Position numbers and translations under genes: made by a program
Part shown: positions 34,195 to 44,503 of the stretch, piece after piece
Layout of the letters: every line of letters begins with the position of its first letter
Numbering within the stretch: the first letter of the stretch is position 1
Assembly: GCF_017433805.1 (NCBI RefSeq)
Contig: NZ_JAFRGN010000036.1
Span: 124,001 to 188,000 of the forward strand
Reading direction: 5' to 3'
Length of the DNA stretch: 64,000 nt
Source: Butyrivibrio sp.
GTDB lineage: Bacteria > Bacillota > Clostridia > Lachnospirales > Lachnospiraceae
Notes under the pieces: generated by a model
What the model was told of the DNA's origin: nothing
Database searches by the model: none
What the model saw: only the letters and a program-made list of their open reading frames with translations

Positions 34195-35631
34195 TTATTC
34201 TTTTTCCCACAGGAGGCTAAGGTCTTTCTTTCTCTCTGTTTCCATATCCAGCTTGATACTAGGTTCCCCTATGATTCCCTCTTCTATTCCGGCATATATT
34301 TTGGCCCCCTGACACTTGAGTACTTCTCTTGGGATATTAACAATAGCCTGCGCCTGCTGCCCTGGAAGCATTGTCTTAAGGTCAATATTGAGCCTGTACA
34401 CCATCATGCCCTCAGCTTCTGTACCTTCTGCCGCGCGAACACCCTCTTTTCCTTCAAAAGAAATACCACTGTCCTCTGGAAGGTCCAGATAAAGACAAGG
34501 CACGCAGTCGAAGTAAATAGGACATACACCGTCATTAGTTATGGTAGCTGTAAGCTCCACAGTATCTCGACCAATTGATTTTCTGATATTAAACTCGCTG
34601 ATCCTGTATCTGTAGCCCACATACTTGAGAATGGAATCTGCTGCCTCTAAGAACTCCAGCTTCTCTCTCTTGGTATAAGGAACCATTGGTCCGATAAAGC
34701 TCATATGAGACTTCTGCAAAAGAGCTACTGTCTGGTCATAGTCCTTGTCCAGCATGGTGCTGATTGGAACAGAGCTTGCAAACTCTCCGCCTATAGGAGC
34801 TGTATTCCAAATTTCAGGAACAGCCTTAAGCGCGCCGACTTCACCTGTTTCGTTATAATCGCCACCCTCATCTATCCACTTAAGCCATATACTGGTATCA
34901 TGGCTTATTCCTGTCATATCGTTATATACGCCTGCTCCATCAGGAAGCTCATTAAATGGTCTTCTCATAAGAAGCTTGCAATAATCAAAATTGTCAGTGT
35001 AGTGCTTAACGTATTTGGCTCTTACATCAGCAAGTGGCATCTGAGGAATACCAGCCATGTAATAGGTGTGCCACTCTCCCCAGTGTCCAAGACTTCCAAG
35101 CTCCACATAGGATAAAAGAGAATCCTTTCTGAAGTGATCAGCTATCTCTTTTATCACCTTTTCATGCTCTGCAATGAACACCTTGTTGTTGTAATCAGGG
35201 CAATATCCCTTTCCGTACTGCATATCATAAAACTCGCCATCCCCGGTCTTGTCGTAGAGCCACTGAGGAATGTCCATGTGCTCCTTGGGGCCTGGTTTGT
35301 CACACACAAATCTGATGACCACGTTCTTACCAAAGTCGCGCCATCTGTCCAGATTGTGGAACTTATCATAGAGATCCCAGTTGTACTTGCCTTCTTCTGG
35401 CTCAAGATCTGCCCAGGTAATCTCGCAGTATACAAGGCTTGACTTCTCGCACAGACTGATACTGTTAGTATCGGGAGCATAACCGATATAAGGATTCATA
35501 ACAGTTTCTGTTCCCTCTTTGTACTTGTAGGTAGTTCCAGTCAGATTCCTGATATACATTTGATACCCTCTTATTCCTGCACCTATTACCATTGCCAGGA
35601 TCAGGAAAAAAATAAACCCATTCTTTTTCAT
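34195..35631 (-). CDS. DUF4832 family secreted/anchored protein
   Basis: 478 residues with a single N-terminal hydrophobic segment (about 5-22), so it is exported and membrane-anchored. The middle looks like a glycoside-hydrolase-type TIM barrel (EITWADLEPEEGKYNWDLYD, RFVCDKP, ELGSLGHWGEWHTYY with an E in the strand-4 position), as in DUF4832/DUF4874 proteins. A C-terminal beta-sandwich follows (about 350-478). It is the last gene of the Pel-like operon, 16 bp after DUF4956, so it may act on or bind the exported polysaccharide. Catalysis is unproven. Confidence 0.78.
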   Translation of the reverse strand: MKKNGFIFFLILAMVIGAGIRGYQMYIRNLTGTTYKYKEGTETVMNPYIGYAPDTNSISLCEKSSLVYCEITWADLEPEEGKYNWDLYDKFHNLDRWRDFGKNVVIRFVCDKPGPKEHMDIPQWLYDKTGDGEFYDMQYGKGYCPDYNNKVFIAEHEKVIKEIADHFRKDSLLSYVELGSLGHWGEWHTYYMAGIPQMPLADVRAKYVKHYTDNFDYCKLLMRRPFNELPDGAGVYNDMTGISHDTSIWLKWIDEGGDYNETGEVGALKAVPEIWNTAPIGGEFASSVPISTMLDKDYDQTVALLQKSHMSFIGPMVPYTKREKLEFLEAADSILKYVGYRYRISEFNIRKSIGRDTVELTATITNDGVCPIYFDCVPCLYLDLPEDSGISFEGKEGVRAAEGTEAEGMMVYRLNIDLKTMLPGQQAQAIVNIPREVLKCQGAKIYAGIEEGIIGEPSIKLDMETERKKDLSLLWEKE

Positions 35632-35647
35632 ACTATTCCTTTACTTA

Positions 35648-36319
35648 TTATCCGTTATATTCGCCATTGTACTGAATAAGCGTAATGTCTTTTACCTTAG
35701 GGATGTCCCTTATTCTCTCTTCAAAGACAAGGTTCTGATCCTTACAGAACACCTCAACAGCCATTTCTGTAATATCGCCGCGCATAGTCCTTGACTTGAT
35801 AAAATGCTTATTCTTACCAAAGGCCCTTATGATCTCATCCCCTGTTTCCGTACCTTCATAGTGAATAACGGCGATATACACATTGCCCTTGGATGGCTTC
35901 GAATAAAATATTGCTAACATTATTATAACAATAATTGATGCAATAAGGGTAAGGGCATACATACCAGCACCTGCAGTTATTCCTCCAGTGATAGACCAGA
36001 ACAGGTAAAAGAGATCCAGCGGGTCTTTTACAGCCGTCCTGAATCTTACAATAGAAAGCGCACCTACCATACCAAGAGAAATAACGATATTGGTACTGAT
36101 GGCCAGTGTTACCATACAGGTCAGGACGCACATACCGATAAGGGTAACAGCAAAGCTCTTGGAAAATACGACTCCTGAGTAGAACTTTTTATACACAAGG
36201 AATATCAGTATTCCCAGAACAAGTGCTGTAAAAAGTGATAACGCCATCTTCCATACATCTACCTGAAGGTAAGTGTCTGAATTTAGAACCGAATTCTTAA
36301 TAAAATCTCTTACGCTCAT
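35648..36319 (-). CDS. DUF4956 integral membrane protein
   Basis: 223 residues with four hydrophobic helices (about 25-140) and a cytoplasmic ferredoxin-like C-terminal domain (about 150-223). The signature SLGMVGALSIVRFRTAVKDPLDLFYLFWSI identifies DUF4956. This family is found beside VTC and CotH genes, as here: the three lie consecutively. Function unknown; it may form a membrane component for the VTC/CotH pair. Confidence 0.88.
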   Translation of the reverse strand: MSVRDFIKNSVLNSDTYLQVDVWKMALSLFTALVLGILIFLVYKKFYSGVVFSKSFAVTLIGMCVLTCMVTLAISTNIVISLGMVGALSIVRFRTAVKDPLDLFYLFWSITGGITAGAGMYALTLIASIIVIIMLAIFYSKPSKGNVYIAVIHYEGTETGDEIIRAFGKNKHFIKSRTMRGDITEMAVEVFCKDQNLVFEERIRDIPKVKDITLIQYNGEYNG

Positions 36320-36343
36320 ACTCTTCTCCTATATGTCCCACTA

Positions 36344-37078
36344 TCACAGAATATACTTCTCATCACGGTAATATACCTGTTCTCGTAAATAGGCTGTCTT
36401 ATCACAACAGATCACAAACTTGGATGCTGCTGTCAGTTCGCTGCTTCTTGGAGGAACCATATTCCTTACAATCTGAGGAAGGAACTCCGTATACTTGACC
36501 TCCATTATCAGCTTGTCACTATCTATAGCATTAAGTGTTGGCAAGCTATCATCAAATATATCGTAGCCTCCGATGGCAGCCCTCACTCTTTTGTCAAAGG
36601 TTATTCTCACAGTTCCCTCATCCATGATAAAAGGGGTTCTCTCATAGTCCACTATCACCCTTGGTCTCATGACATTGGAAATACACTCAATGTAGAATTC
36701 CCTAAGGAGCTGATCATCACTTTCTAAGAGAAAACTATAATCTCCATCAAGAATCCTGTAGAATTCATCCTTTGAAAGACTTGCCGCTTTCTTGAATATG
36801 TACTTGTCTACTTTCTTTTTGCGTTCCAGCTTAATACTCTTATCTGAATAGTTATATATCCTGATACGATACTTTCTCCTGGCCAGTATACCCATCTCTT
36901 TTTCCTCATAGGCACTGTTCCAGTAATCATCGAAGTAGAGACTTCGTATCGTATACTCCCCGTCCCTTGCATTGGGATCAAGACTAAAATAGGGAAGCAT
37001 CCTTATCCGCAGCTCTTCGTATTCAGGATAGCTTATAAGATATTTAAGCTCATGCCGGTATTGTTCCATACTCACCAC
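36344..37078 (-). CDS. VTC-domain (polyphosphate polymerase-like) protein
   Basis: 244 residues. The triphosphate-tunnel fold of VTC domains shows in RHELKYLIS at the start, TIRSLYFDDYWNSAYEEKEMG, RRKYRIRIYN, IKLERKKKVDKYIFKK and EVKYTEFLPQIVRNM near the end, giving the basic and acidic residues of the tunnel. In yeast the domain makes polyphosphate; in bacteria the role is not settled. It directly abuts the CotH gene (0 bp) and precedes DUF4956 by 24 bp. Confidence 0.88.
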   Translation of the reverse strand: MVSMEQYRHELKYLISYPEYEELRIRMLPYFSLDPNARDGEYTIRSLYFDDYWNSAYEEKEMGILARRKYRIRIYNYSDKSIKLERKKKVDKYIFKKAASLSKDEFYRILDGDYSFLLESDDQLLREFYIECISNVMRPRVIVDYERTPFIMDEGTVRITFDKRVRAAIGGYDIFDDSLPTLNAIDSDKLIMEVKYTEFLPQIVRNMVPPRSSELTAASKFVICCDKTAYLREQVYYRDEKYIL

Positions 37079-38911
37079 TCACTCTGTAACTTCGTATACG
37101 CTTATGCTTCCATCAAGATTGACGAAGAAGCACTTTATGCCATACACCTTACCATTTTCTGTTTCGTAGTAGTCAAAGGCATCCTGAGTGTATCCGCTTT
37201 CGTTGGTGGCTGATGCCTTGATAAAGTACTCTCCGGCAGGAAGTACCACCTCGGAAAAAGAGTTCCACTCACCTTCATAGGAAGTAACTATATCTGTGCA
37301 CTCTAAATCTCTTGCAATGACTACCTTGTACACTATATCTTCCTGGTTAAAGTCATAGCTTAAATCCCAGGTATAGTTCATCTTAACGCCGCTAAGCTCC
37401 GGATCACCTATATAAAATGGCATTGGCTTTTTAAGTGACTCCAGATACTGCTGGTAATATTCCTCCACCAGCTCAGGGAGCTTATCCGCTATTTCTTTAT
37501 ATTCCTCCTGAGTAACAGGTGAATAGTCAACATCAGGCTCAGCATAGAGAAATGGGATTACTATTTCACTATACTCATCCACCATTTTCTCTAATCTGTC
37601 TTTTGTAAGGTACTGCCTTAGATCCTGGATTGCGATGTCAAGCTCCTCTCTGAACTTGTCAGATTTAAGGCATCTCCGGAACAGGATATTTCCCCAGTAG
37701 TTACTTACTCCTCTATCCCAGCTTCCAGCTTCTGACCATCCTTTTATCTCATTTTCATTGTTTCTAAATACTGCGTCCAAATCCCACAGATAGAAATACC
37801 AGATATCATCGTTTAAAGAGCTGTATATATATGAGTTTCTACTCTGGGTATCATAGTTACCTGTCAGGATGTTAAAGGCCATCCAATAGGTAAGATTCTC
37901 CATGTCAAAATACTCATCTATTACTCTTTCTATAGGGATACCATAATCATTAACAGCCTCAAGCATTTCAATCAGCTTGGAGTGATCATCATTTCCTTTT
38001 ATCTCAAGGTATTCTTCAAATTTCTTTTGATCATACCTTCCATCAGTAGTAAGTCTTATAACGTCCTCATATCTGTAGAACTCAAAGAAATTTATCTTGT
38101 ACAGATTACCGGCTCTATCAAGGCCATGGGTTCTAAGAGCTGTCTTATTTAGCTGCTCCACCTGAGTGTACAGGCCATAGTCATCAAAGCCTGTATCTTC
38201 TCCGTCAGTAAGGTCATTTACATACAAATGTACAAACTGCGTCCTAAGGCTCATAAGCTGATCTATTCCTGTAAGAAGATCAAAGCCAAGCTTATTTCTG
38301 AACCTGAGGCCATCAGTCATATGCTTATTGAGAGCTATTGTAGTCTGCCCATTCCATGAACCCATATTAGGCTTGAGCTCAATCTTGTAGTTCTTCTGAG
38401 GGTTACGGCTGGAGGTCTGACCTCTTATCTGAACTGTGGCATTGGGAGCAGTCTCTCCATACCCAAGGTTTCCTGCAGGGATTCCACTTTCTGTTCCCAC
38501 CTGCAAAAGAGCTTCCACCTTATATCTTTCTACGCCCATTTCATCATAGTCGTAGGCAGAAAAAGTGTTGATCTCTTCCCAGGTATGGTTAGTGCCTTCG
38601 GATACATTTCCCTCTCTAACAGTCAGATACATAGTGATAACGCTATTGTTATCATCATATATGAGTCTCTTGTCCCTAAGATGCTCATAGTCAGTATCAT
38701 CCTGACTCTTCCCGCCATCTACCATGTTACTTACAACCTGCGAAGCAATTTCTGCAGCAGAAGGTGTTTCTGTATTTATCTGCACCTGTTCAATTTCACC
38801 CTCTTTTTCCGGGAAAAAAGTATCTTTAATCAAGGAATAGTTACTGCCAATCAGCATAACGATTCCCAGAAAAACAAGAGCCAGTATGATCTTCAGAGTA
38901 TCTTTTTTCAT
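37079..38911 (-). CDS. CotH-family kinase-like secreted protein
   Basis: 610 residues. One N-terminal helix (about 5-26) anchors an extracellular protein. The atypical kinase fold appears in RGQTSSRNPQKNYKIEL (Lys region), DYGLYTQVEQLNK, NILTGNYDTQSRNSYIY (catalytic loop) and WYFYLWDLDAVF (metal-binding Asp). CotH proteins phosphorylate serines of coat proteins in Bacillus; here the target could be a surface protein tied to the polysaccharide. It overlaps the PelG gene by 4 bp, so it is part of the operon. Confidence 0.87.
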   Translation of the reverse strand: MKKDTLKIILALVFLGIVMLIGSNYSLIKDTFFPEKEGEIEQVQINTETPSAAEIASQVVSNMVDGGKSQDDTDYEHLRDKRLIYDDNNSVITMYLTVREGNVSEGTNHTWEEINTFSAYDYDEMGVERYKVEALLQVGTESGIPAGNLGYGETAPNATVQIRGQTSSRNPQKNYKIELKPNMGSWNGQTTIALNKHMTDGLRFRNKLGFDLLTGIDQLMSLRTQFVHLYVNDLTDGEDTGFDDYGLYTQVEQLNKTALRTHGLDRAGNLYKINFFEFYRYEDVIRLTTDGRYDQKKFEEYLEIKGNDDHSKLIEMLEAVNDYGIPIERVIDEYFDMENLTYWMAFNILTGNYDTQSRNSYIYSSLNDDIWYFYLWDLDAVFRNNENEIKGWSEAGSWDRGVSNYWGNILFRRCLKSDKFREELDIAIQDLRQYLTKDRLEKMVDEYSEIVIPFLYAEPDVDYSPVTQEEYKEIADKLPELVEEYYQQYLESLKKPMPFYIGDPELSGVKMNYTWDLSYDFNQEDIVYKVVIARDLECTDIVTSYEGEWNSFSEVVLPAGEYFIKASATNESGYTQDAFDYYETENGKVYGIKCFFVNLDGSISVYEVTE

Positions 38912-40368
38912 AGACTACGCCTCTTTTTCTCCAATGAAAGAAAATACATATAAAGCTTGGTTCCAAGTCCCTTTTTGTGCACTGCCATGATAGGCTGCGC
39001 ACTCAGTATGTGATACGGAAGCCTCTTGGTATAGACCATCAGCCTGTTTATTGCATATATCAGATAGATGATGCTGCCAAGAGCAAAGGCAAAACCGTAG
39101 TATTTGGCCTCAAAAAACAGTGATGCCAGAGAAAACGCTGTTGTAGTTACCGCAAAGACAATATTTGCCTTCATGGCATCCTCGTAGGCCGTAAAGTACA
39201 TTAAAACCAGTGTAAGGACGTTGGCTACAGCATAGGCACCGTATCCAACACACAGTATTCTGAAATACCCTTCCATAAGCGCATCAAAGCCAAGTGGAAG
39301 TCTTTCCAGAATAATAAGTCCAACGCCTAATATGAACGCAGTTCCATAGAACTGTCTTCTTGCTGTGTAGATAAGCTCGTGGTCCAGAACCGTCAGCATC
39401 TCTTTTTCCGCCTGCTCTATCTCAAAGATTGAACCGTGACCATTAAAGAGGTCGTAGTACTTCCTGTATTTGGGATAGAGATTAACCTCTACTGATGCCA
39501 CGAAATTGATGGTTGTGATCAGTATGGTAAGAAAGGCAAACAGCGCTGAAATGTCATGCTCAGGAGCTGCATAAAACAGTCCCTTTATCCTGTGCCCGAT
39601 TCCTCCAAACCAGGCAATTACCAGATGGGCGAAAAGACCTATATTGCTGGTAAGACCTATAACCATAAGGTCTGAATACTCATCAAACCATGGCAGGAAG
39701 TCGAAAAAGTTCTTCTGCGAATTAGGGAAAAATCCATATAGTAAAGCCATATCAAGAGTCATCATGACTCCGTAGCCAAAAACAACGCTAATAAGCATCA
39801 GCTCTATGCTTCCGCCGTAAAAGTATCCGCCAACCTGCGCTGTCACAACGGCAAGAACAATTGAAACAACATAAGATAAGAGAATTCCTCTATAGTCCTT
39901 GATTGCTGACAGATAATTCATCTCCGTCCACACGGTGAGAAGCTCTGCAAACAGCATCAGCGCCAGTAGTCCCTGCAGAAATGTAACTCCTGAAAAGAAT
40001 AGGAAGGTTCCCCAAAGCACTATTCCTGATGGCAAAAGAAATACCAAAATGCCCTCAAGGGATGGTATAACATCTGCTTCCTTGTGCTCATACAAAAGGT
40101 CTGCAACAAATCTGGTCATGACCATAGAAAAGATGCTGCTATAGATCATTGATGCAAGTAGTGAATAGGTAATGATACTGACAAGTAGCTCAGTATTTGG
40201 CTTATCAAGCCCAAATCTTTCAGCAATGACCTGAATAGACAACAGGAATATAAAGCCAAGAATCATAGGACCTGCCGTGATCATACCGGTGTATCCGTAG
40301 GCTCTTAGCATTGATAATACGCCTGTGGCTTTAAAAAGCTTTTTTAGCTCAAAACCTATTCCAGCCAT
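38908..40368 (-). CDS. pelG: PelG-like polysaccharide transporter
   Basis: 486 residues with about 12 transmembrane helices. It starts MAGIGFELKKLF, a recognisable PelG opening, and has long hydrophobic stretches of the flippase (MATE/PST-like) type. PelG forms the membrane export component with PelD, PelE and PelF. It follows the PelF gene by 3 bp and overlaps CotH by 4 bp. It presumably moves the Pel-like polymer across the membrane. Confidence 0.9.
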   Translation of the reverse strand: MAGIGFELKKLFKATGVLSMLRAYGYTGMITAGPMILGFIFLLSIQVIAERFGLDKPNTELLVSIITYSLLASMIYSSIFSMVMTRFVADLLYEHKEADVIPSLEGILVFLLPSGIVLWGTFLFFSGVTFLQGLLALMLFAELLTVWTEMNYLSAIKDYRGILLSYVVSIVLAVVTAQVGGYFYGGSIELMLISVVFGYGVMMTLDMALLYGFFPNSQKNFFDFLPWFDEYSDLMVIGLTSNIGLFAHLVIAWFGGIGHRIKGLFYAAPEHDISALFAFLTILITTINFVASVEVNLYPKYRKYYDLFNGHGSIFEIEQAEKEMLTVLDHELIYTARRQFYGTAFILGVGLIILERLPLGFDALMEGYFRILCVGYGAYAVANVLTLVLMYFTAYEDAMKANIVFAVTTTAFSLASLFFEAKYYGFAFALGSIIYLIYAINRLMVYTKRLPYHILSAQPIMAVHKKGLGTKLYMYFLSLEKKRRSL

Positions 40369-40371
40369 AAA

Positions 40372-41769
40372 TCATGCCTCTCTGTAAAGAGATGAATACT
40401 TCTTCATCATATCTTTATGCTTAAAAAATCTTTCTACTCTCTTTTGCCCTACCATTCCCATTTCTTCTCGTTCCTGTCTGCTTGCGCACATCTTGTCCAT
40501 GGCAATTGCCAGGGCTTCTCTGTGCATAGGTGGTACGCAGTAGCCAGCTGTTCCGTATACGTCATCTGCTTCACCTTCTATCAGCTGTCTGCAGCAGCCA
40601 ACGTCAGTTGTCACCGCAGGCCTTCTGGCGGCAAAGGATTCAAGTACGCACAGTGGCTGGCCTTCCGAGATACTTGTTAGTATCGTGAAGTCTATCTTGG
40701 CCATATACTCAATTACATTGACCTGTCCAACAAACATGACATCCGATAATCTCAATGTCTTGACCAGGTCATAACATTCCTTGGCATATTCATCATCATC
40801 TGTACCCCCAAGGATATGGAGCCTTACGTTTTTTCTCATGCTCTTAAGCTCATTAAAAGCATATATGAGAGTTTTGACGTCCTTGATTGGCGCAAGTCTG
40901 ATAACTGCTGCTATGTCTACAATGCCGTCATCCTCTTTAAGGGGAATATCGCAGAAGTTGTCATAGTGTATTCCGTTTGGAATAACTCTGCATCTGTCAG
41001 GATCTGCTCCCAGCTCCTGCTGTATTTTGCTGGCATTTCCAAAAAGGCAGGTTATAAAGGTTGCTCTTCCGTAGATGGCATCAGATAACATGTAAAAGAA
41101 TCTTATCCAGTGCCTCTTAAACTCTGGTACAACCCATCTGGCCCTTATTATTTCTTCTTCTCGCTCTCTTGAATAAATACCATGCTCAGTGAGGATTACT
41201 TTTTTACCTGTAACAAAATTGGCAAGGGCTGCAAGAAGTCCGCCGTAGCCGGTACAAACTGTATGATATATCTGAGCCTGTGGAACTTCACTCTGTATTA
41301 CATGAAGAACCGGTATCAGCATTGATCTGATGGTGTAAAAGATATCCGCAAAGGCAACATATGGGTATTTTTCCTTACAGAGCTCCGTGAGTATATCAAG
41401 GAAGTCATCGCTCATAAGAAAGCTCGCGGGGTTATATCTTTTGACCTGAAACATATCAAACAAAACGTTCCAGTCAGGTTTATTACAGTCAATAAAGTGC
41501 TTAATGGTCTCTCTTTCTTCTTCCGTTAATTTGAACTTATCTTTTTTTCTGGGCTTGATGAGAAGCGCATCATCCAAAAAGACTTCGTGTACCTCTTTGA
41601 CATTATCGGGAAGCTCATACTTAAACCGCCCCTTGTCTGAAGCTTTGGCGCCAATGACCCACAACACAAATTCATGCTGAGGAAGTGCTTTTATGTAGTT
41701 GTGAGTCCAGGAGGATACACCACCAAAGGTATATGGATAGCTTCCCTCCAAAATAAGGCAGATTCTCAT
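40372..41769 (-). CDS. pelF: PelF-like GT4 glycosyltransferase
   Basis: 465 residues. GT-B fold: the PelF-type opening LILEGSYPYTFGGVSSW (5-21), VILTEHGIYSREREEEI, then the nucleotide-sugar site VIPNGIHYDNF, AVIRLAPIKDVKTLI and SISEGQPLCVLESFAARRPAV (E-x7-E). PelF polymerises UDP-linked hexosamine in the cytoplasm and hands it to PelG. The gene lies between the deacetylase-like gene and pelG. Confidence 0.92.
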   Translation of the reverse strand: MRICLILEGSYPYTFGGVSSWTHNYIKALPQHEFVLWVIGAKASDKGRFKYELPDNVKEVHEVFLDDALLIKPRKKDKFKLTEEERETIKHFIDCNKPDWNVLFDMFQVKRYNPASFLMSDDFLDILTELCKEKYPYVAFADIFYTIRSMLIPVLHVIQSEVPQAQIYHTVCTGYGGLLAALANFVTGKKVILTEHGIYSREREEEIIRARWVVPEFKRHWIRFFYMLSDAIYGRATFITCLFGNASKIQQELGADPDRCRVIPNGIHYDNFCDIPLKEDDGIVDIAAVIRLAPIKDVKTLIYAFNELKSMRKNVRLHILGGTDDDEYAKECYDLVKTLRLSDVMFVGQVNVIEYMAKIDFTILTSISEGQPLCVLESFAARRPAVTTDVGCCRQLIEGEADDVYGTAGYCVPPMHREALAIAMDKMCASRQEREEMGMVGQKRVERFFKHKDMMKKYSSLYREA

Positions 41770-41774
41770 GTAAA

Positions 41775-43598
41775 TTACTTACTCCTTATTATTGTCACCT
41801 TGCTTGACTGAGCCTTTAAAAGATAAAGTGAGTCGTTGAGCTTTATAAGCTCTCCGCCATATGCATTATCAAGTCCGCCCTTATTGGCCCTGATGAGGTA
41901 ATATGCACTGTCTATAAGTCCCTTGTCCGTGAGGCTAATACTGTCGGTCTCTACTTCATATGCTGGGATCAGATTTACATACCTTTGTACTGCTCCGGCC
42001 ATCTCTGAACCTGTCAGATGCCTGATATCTACTGCAGATTCATCAACCCATCCCATGTAGTCATCAAGATTGGCCTTAAGTACTTCCCAGCCAAGATCCG
42101 CTCCTCTGTCCTCATCAAGAAGATCATCGGGATGCATGAAGTGTGAGCTTACAAAGTGAAGATTCATCTCAGCAAAAGCAGTAATACGCATGTAATCGTC
42201 AAGAATTCCGCCTGATACTATTCGCGGAGTCTCTACAATTCCGTCCTCTGCTACTTCAAATTCCTGAACGTACTCGTCAGGCCCTTCCAGATAAATACTT
42301 GCAATACACTTAACCTGCGGAAAATCCACTCCCAGCATCTGCCTTCCCTCAGGCGATAATACATCTGAAGGTGGCACATACACCGACATTTCCTGATTAG
42401 GAAACATACTCGTAGAGAACCTTATAAGCTCTTTTATAGAGGAGTGCATCGTCTTATAGTCATCCCAGGTATTATAGCCAAGCTCCTGATTGTAAACGAA
42501 GTTATCAAGGCAAAGAGGCTGATGGTTATAACCGTGATAGCCAAGCTCGCCTCCCTGATTGAGGAGCATATTGCCGTAGTAGTAATAATTTGCTGTACTT
42601 TCGTTAGCCTTAAGCTCTCCCTCGGTTGTGTCCTGATAGGTCTCGATAATAAGGCCTGTGTACTCGATGTTGTGGTCTCTTCCAAGAGCAAGCATGTCAG
42701 GCCACCAGACTCTCGAATAGAAGTCTGCTATACCCATCTTGTAATCTCTTTTGACATACTCGCCATTTCCTGCGGGAACAGGAGATGGAAAGTCATCAAG
42801 ATAAAAGGTCGAAGCATTTATTACAGGGTAAATAAAAACATCATCTAAAAGAGTGTATGCACTTGAAAAGATTCCTCTGTAGGCTTTTTCTGTATATCCA
42901 AAGTTGCAGACAACAAATCTGCCCTTCTGATAGTCTCTTGCCCAAACAAGTGGAACTGTGTCATCTGCAGTGTGGGCATAAACTGTAGCATCTGAGTCCA
43001 GTACAACAGACAGTGATGATTCATAGCCGTCTATTATGGGATATGTACGCTGAGCCCCCAGCATATAGCCTTCTTCTGAAACGAAGTCATCTACCTTGGC
43101 GTAATTGTTTGAAGAACTCACAATTCCAAGCTTATCTGAGATAAATTCAAAATTGGAAGACTTGAAGGGGGGAATTCCAAACAAGAGCCTTCCGCCATCG
43201 CCAACCCAGCCTGTAACCTTGGTTATATCTTTTCCAAGTATCTCCAGATTACTCATAGCCAGTACAACACTGTTATATTTAGAGATGACCTTGTCTATGT
43301 CCTGCGTATTTTCCCCGATGTTCATATCGTCGTGGGATACTCGCATATCAGTAAGTATCTGATCATAGACCTTAAGAGCCTTTTCACTGGTAGCATCGCC
43401 TTCTTCCCAGATAACGAGGCATTTACTGTTGCTGCCAGTCTTTTTGTCATTTGTTATCTTGTCATCCGTAAGGAGAGCCATATCCGAAGCCGTTCCCTGA
43501 TACAGGATTCCAATTCGCTCTATCAAAAGAAGCGTGAAAATAAGGATAAATCCAAAGGCTACCAGAATCAGCTCATGAAATCTCTTTGTCTTTTTCAT
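41775..43598 (-). CDS. DUF2194 protein, candidate PelA-type deacetylase
   Basis: 607 residues with one N-terminal helix (about 10-30), so extracellular. The first half has a flavodoxin-like look (about 55-240). The second half holds STFYLDDFPSPVP and ELGYHGYNHQPL; the Asp-Asp and HxxxH pairs match motifs of NodB-type polysaccharide deacetylases. In Gram-positive pel operons a deacetylase stands in this place between pelE and pelF, so it probably N-deacetylates the polymer. Overlaps the PelE-like gene by 4 bp. Metal-binding role is inferred from motif order only. Confidence 0.75.
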   Translation of the reverse strand: MKKTKRFHELILVAFGFILIFTLLLIERIGILYQGTASDMALLTDDKITNDKKTGSNSKCLVIWEEGDATSEKALKVYDQILTDMRVSHDDMNIGENTQDIDKVISKYNSVVLAMSNLEILGKDITKVTGWVGDGGRLLFGIPPFKSSNFEFISDKLGIVSSSNNYAKVDDFVSEEGYMLGAQRTYPIIDGYESSLSVVLDSDATVYAHTADDTVPLVWARDYQKGRFVVCNFGYTEKAYRGIFSSAYTLLDDVFIYPVINASTFYLDDFPSPVPAGNGEYVKRDYKMGIADFYSRVWWPDMLALGRDHNIEYTGLIIETYQDTTEGELKANESTANYYYYGNMLLNQGGELGYHGYNHQPLCLDNFVYNQELGYNTWDDYKTMHSSIKELIRFSTSMFPNQEMSVYVPPSDVLSPEGRQMLGVDFPQVKCIASIYLEGPDEYVQEFEVAEDGIVETPRIVSGGILDDYMRITAFAEMNLHFVSSHFMHPDDLLDEDRGADLGWEVLKANLDDYMGWVDESAVDIRHLTGSEMAGAVQRYVNLIPAYEVETDSISLTDKGLIDSAYYLIRANKGGLDNAYGGELIKLNDSLYLLKAQSSKVTIIRSK

Positions 43599-44491
43599 GC
43601 GCTGCTCTCCTTTTGAGAATCATCCCATAGGCTTATCAGATCTCTGATTCCTCTGGAATAATACTCATTACTGTTCTTAACCTTTGTTACCATTTCTCTT
43701 AGTTCTCTGCCGGAGCCAGTCTCGTAGTAGTATCTGAATCTAAGCTTAAAGCATCTGTCGTCATCAGGGCACGCCTTCTCCATGCTCTTAAGCGCTTCAT
43801 CCGCAATAGAAAACTGTTTATTACTAAGAAGAGCCACTATAAATCTCTCATAGGTCTCAGGACTTGGATTTCTGTTAACCTTTTCCATCAGAAGCTGCAT
43901 CAGAGTATTCTTCTGAATTTCCAAAAGCTGACCCTGAATGATATCGCTTGAGATGTACTGTTCAAGGAACATAATGTACTCATCAAGAAGTCCCTCTTTT
44001 TCCGGATCTCTTGCATATTCAGAACTGTATTCCTGAAGTCTAAGTTCATAGTCTTTGGACAGCTCCACCATAGCTGTGGTAGCGTAGTGTACAACCTCGA
44101 CGTCCTCATTCATTCTGGCCTGACTTAAGACTGACAGATAACCTTCTGTATTACTCATGAGTACGTCCAGCATTACTGATCTCTTGGTGGCAGCATCATC
44201 CATAATAAGCGCATCCTCAAGAGGAACTACATTCTCTCCTTCTGGAGCTTCTATCATAAGGTACTCCGAGCCTTCCGTATTGTTATGCATTACCTCAAGA
44301 TCTTTACTGTTCCTGCCCACAAGATTTCTTTTGACCATAACACTGATAATGACCGCACTAAACAGGCCCCAAACAGGAATGCACAAAAGGATCACCCACA
44401 TAAGGTAATCAATTTGGAGAATGTTCTTCCTCTTTAGGAAAAAAGCTATTGCCGCTATTAAAATATGCACGCCCAAAAGCACGTATCCCAT
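43595..44491 (-). CDS. PelE-like membrane protein with TPR-like helices
   Basis: 298 residues: two N-terminal transmembrane helices (about 2-20 and 28-52) followed by a cytoplasmic helical region (about 110-290) with TPR-like spacing (ETYERFIVALLSNKQFSIADEALKSME). PelE of the Pel synthase complex has exactly this layout, and the gene stands between the PelD-like and deacetylase-like genes as in known pel operons. Sequence identity to PelE cannot be judged here; the call rests on topology and order. Confidence 0.7.
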   Translation of the reverse strand: MGYVLLGVHILIAAIAFFLKRKNILQIDYLMWVILLCIPVWGLFSAVIISVMVKRNLVGRNSKDLEVMHNNTEGSEYLMIEAPEGENVVPLEDALIMDDAATKRSVMLDVLMSNTEGYLSVLSQARMNEDVEVVHYATTAMVELSKDYELRLQEYSSEYARDPEKEGLLDEYIMFLEQYISSDIIQGQLLEIQKNTLMQLLMEKVNRNPSPETYERFIVALLSNKQFSIADEALKSMEKACPDDDRCFKLRFRYYYETGSGRELREMVTKVKNSNEYYSRGIRDLISLWDDSQKESSA

Positions 44492-44503
44492 CAGGTAATG
44501 CTC